Source of the DNA: Leguminivora glycinivorella
Lineage: Eukaryota; Arthropoda; Insecta; Lepidoptera; Tortricidae
Reading direction: 5' to 3'
Assembly (NCBI RefSeq): GCF_023078275.1
Contig: NC_062975.1
Coordinates: forward strand, 22,598,641-22,662,640
DNA length: 64,000 nucleotides
Under the pieces are notes generated by a model. The model saw only the letters and a program-made list of their open reading frames with translations, had not been told where the DNA came from and searched no databases. The translations under genes were made by a program, and so were the position numbers. Shown here in pieces: positions 63,903 to 64,000 of the stretch. Positions within the stretch are counted from its first letter, which is position 1, and each line of letters opens with the position of its first letter.

Positions 63903-64000
63903 TAGTGACCCTGCCAGCTAAGCCGCGGTCCCGGGTTCGAATCCCGGTAAGGGCATTTATTTGTGTGATGAGCACAGATATTTGTTCCTGAGTCATGGAT
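63903..64000 (+). mobile_element. SINE-B copy cut by the window end
   Basis: GTGACCCTGCCAGCTAAGCC, CGGGTTCGAATCCCGGTAAG and GATGAGCACAGATATTTG. The element continues past the edge. Confidence 0.7.

Noticed and set aside
60808..64000. Second coding exon of ELOVL gene 2
   Set aside because: I looked for an acceptor followed by a phase-1 Asp-Pro-Arg continuation and found none before the window ends. GACCCTGCC at 63908 belongs to a SINE-B head.

Overview
This window is nuclear DNA from an animal, almost certainly a moth or butterfly. It is AT-rich and intron-rich and packed with short non-autonomous transposons. These include Lep1-type Helitron remnants ending in AAGCTAGT, tRNA-headed SINEs, and palindromic MITEs with TA or TWA target duplications. 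The only host genes I can support belong to the ELOVL family (very-long-chain fatty acid elongases, ER membrane). The first has six coding exons between 31500 and 53981 on the + strand and gives a 299-residue protein with all family motifs and a C-terminal KKEC dilysine signal. A non-coding first exon probably ends at 29011. The second is a 20-codon first coding exon at 60747-60807 on the same strand, whose first intron has the same phase. The rest of that gene lies beyond the right edge, so the window holds one gene and the start of a neighbouring paralogue.

Layout. 1-6000: dispersed repeats only, including seven-copy family F1 (starts CCCCCGACGC, carries a GTCT run), SINE-A and repeat D. 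6060-11192: two non-LTR retrotransposons head to head. One is a 5'-truncated, twice-frameshifted jockey-clade copy on the - strand. The other is an intact single-ORF endonuclease/reverse-transcriptase element on the + strand. 11246-12853: a stack of nested insertions. 13726-18699: a 4974-bp LTR retrotransposon with LTRs that look identical over 298 bp, a 4-bp target duplication and no gag or pol. Its interior instead carries several minisatellites. 18700-28850: repeats, RTE-type LINE tails and MITEs. 28856-55840: the ELOVL gene, whose introns hold a near-perfect 162-bp-arm inverted repeat, many MITEs, a Harbinger-type element splitting an RTE fragment, SINEs and Helitrons. 55840-60600: intergenic repeats. 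60600-64000: start of the second ELOVL gene and its repeat-filled first intron.

How it fits together: the only cellular function visible is fatty-acid elongation (the condensing enzyme for cuticular lipid, pheromone or membrane precursors). Everything else is transposon history, and several insertions can be dated relative to one another because one element splits another and the empty site can be read from sister copies. Family labels F1, F2, SINE-A/B/C, D and P are mine. All repeat boundaries were read by eye. Without tools I could not align copies or search databases.
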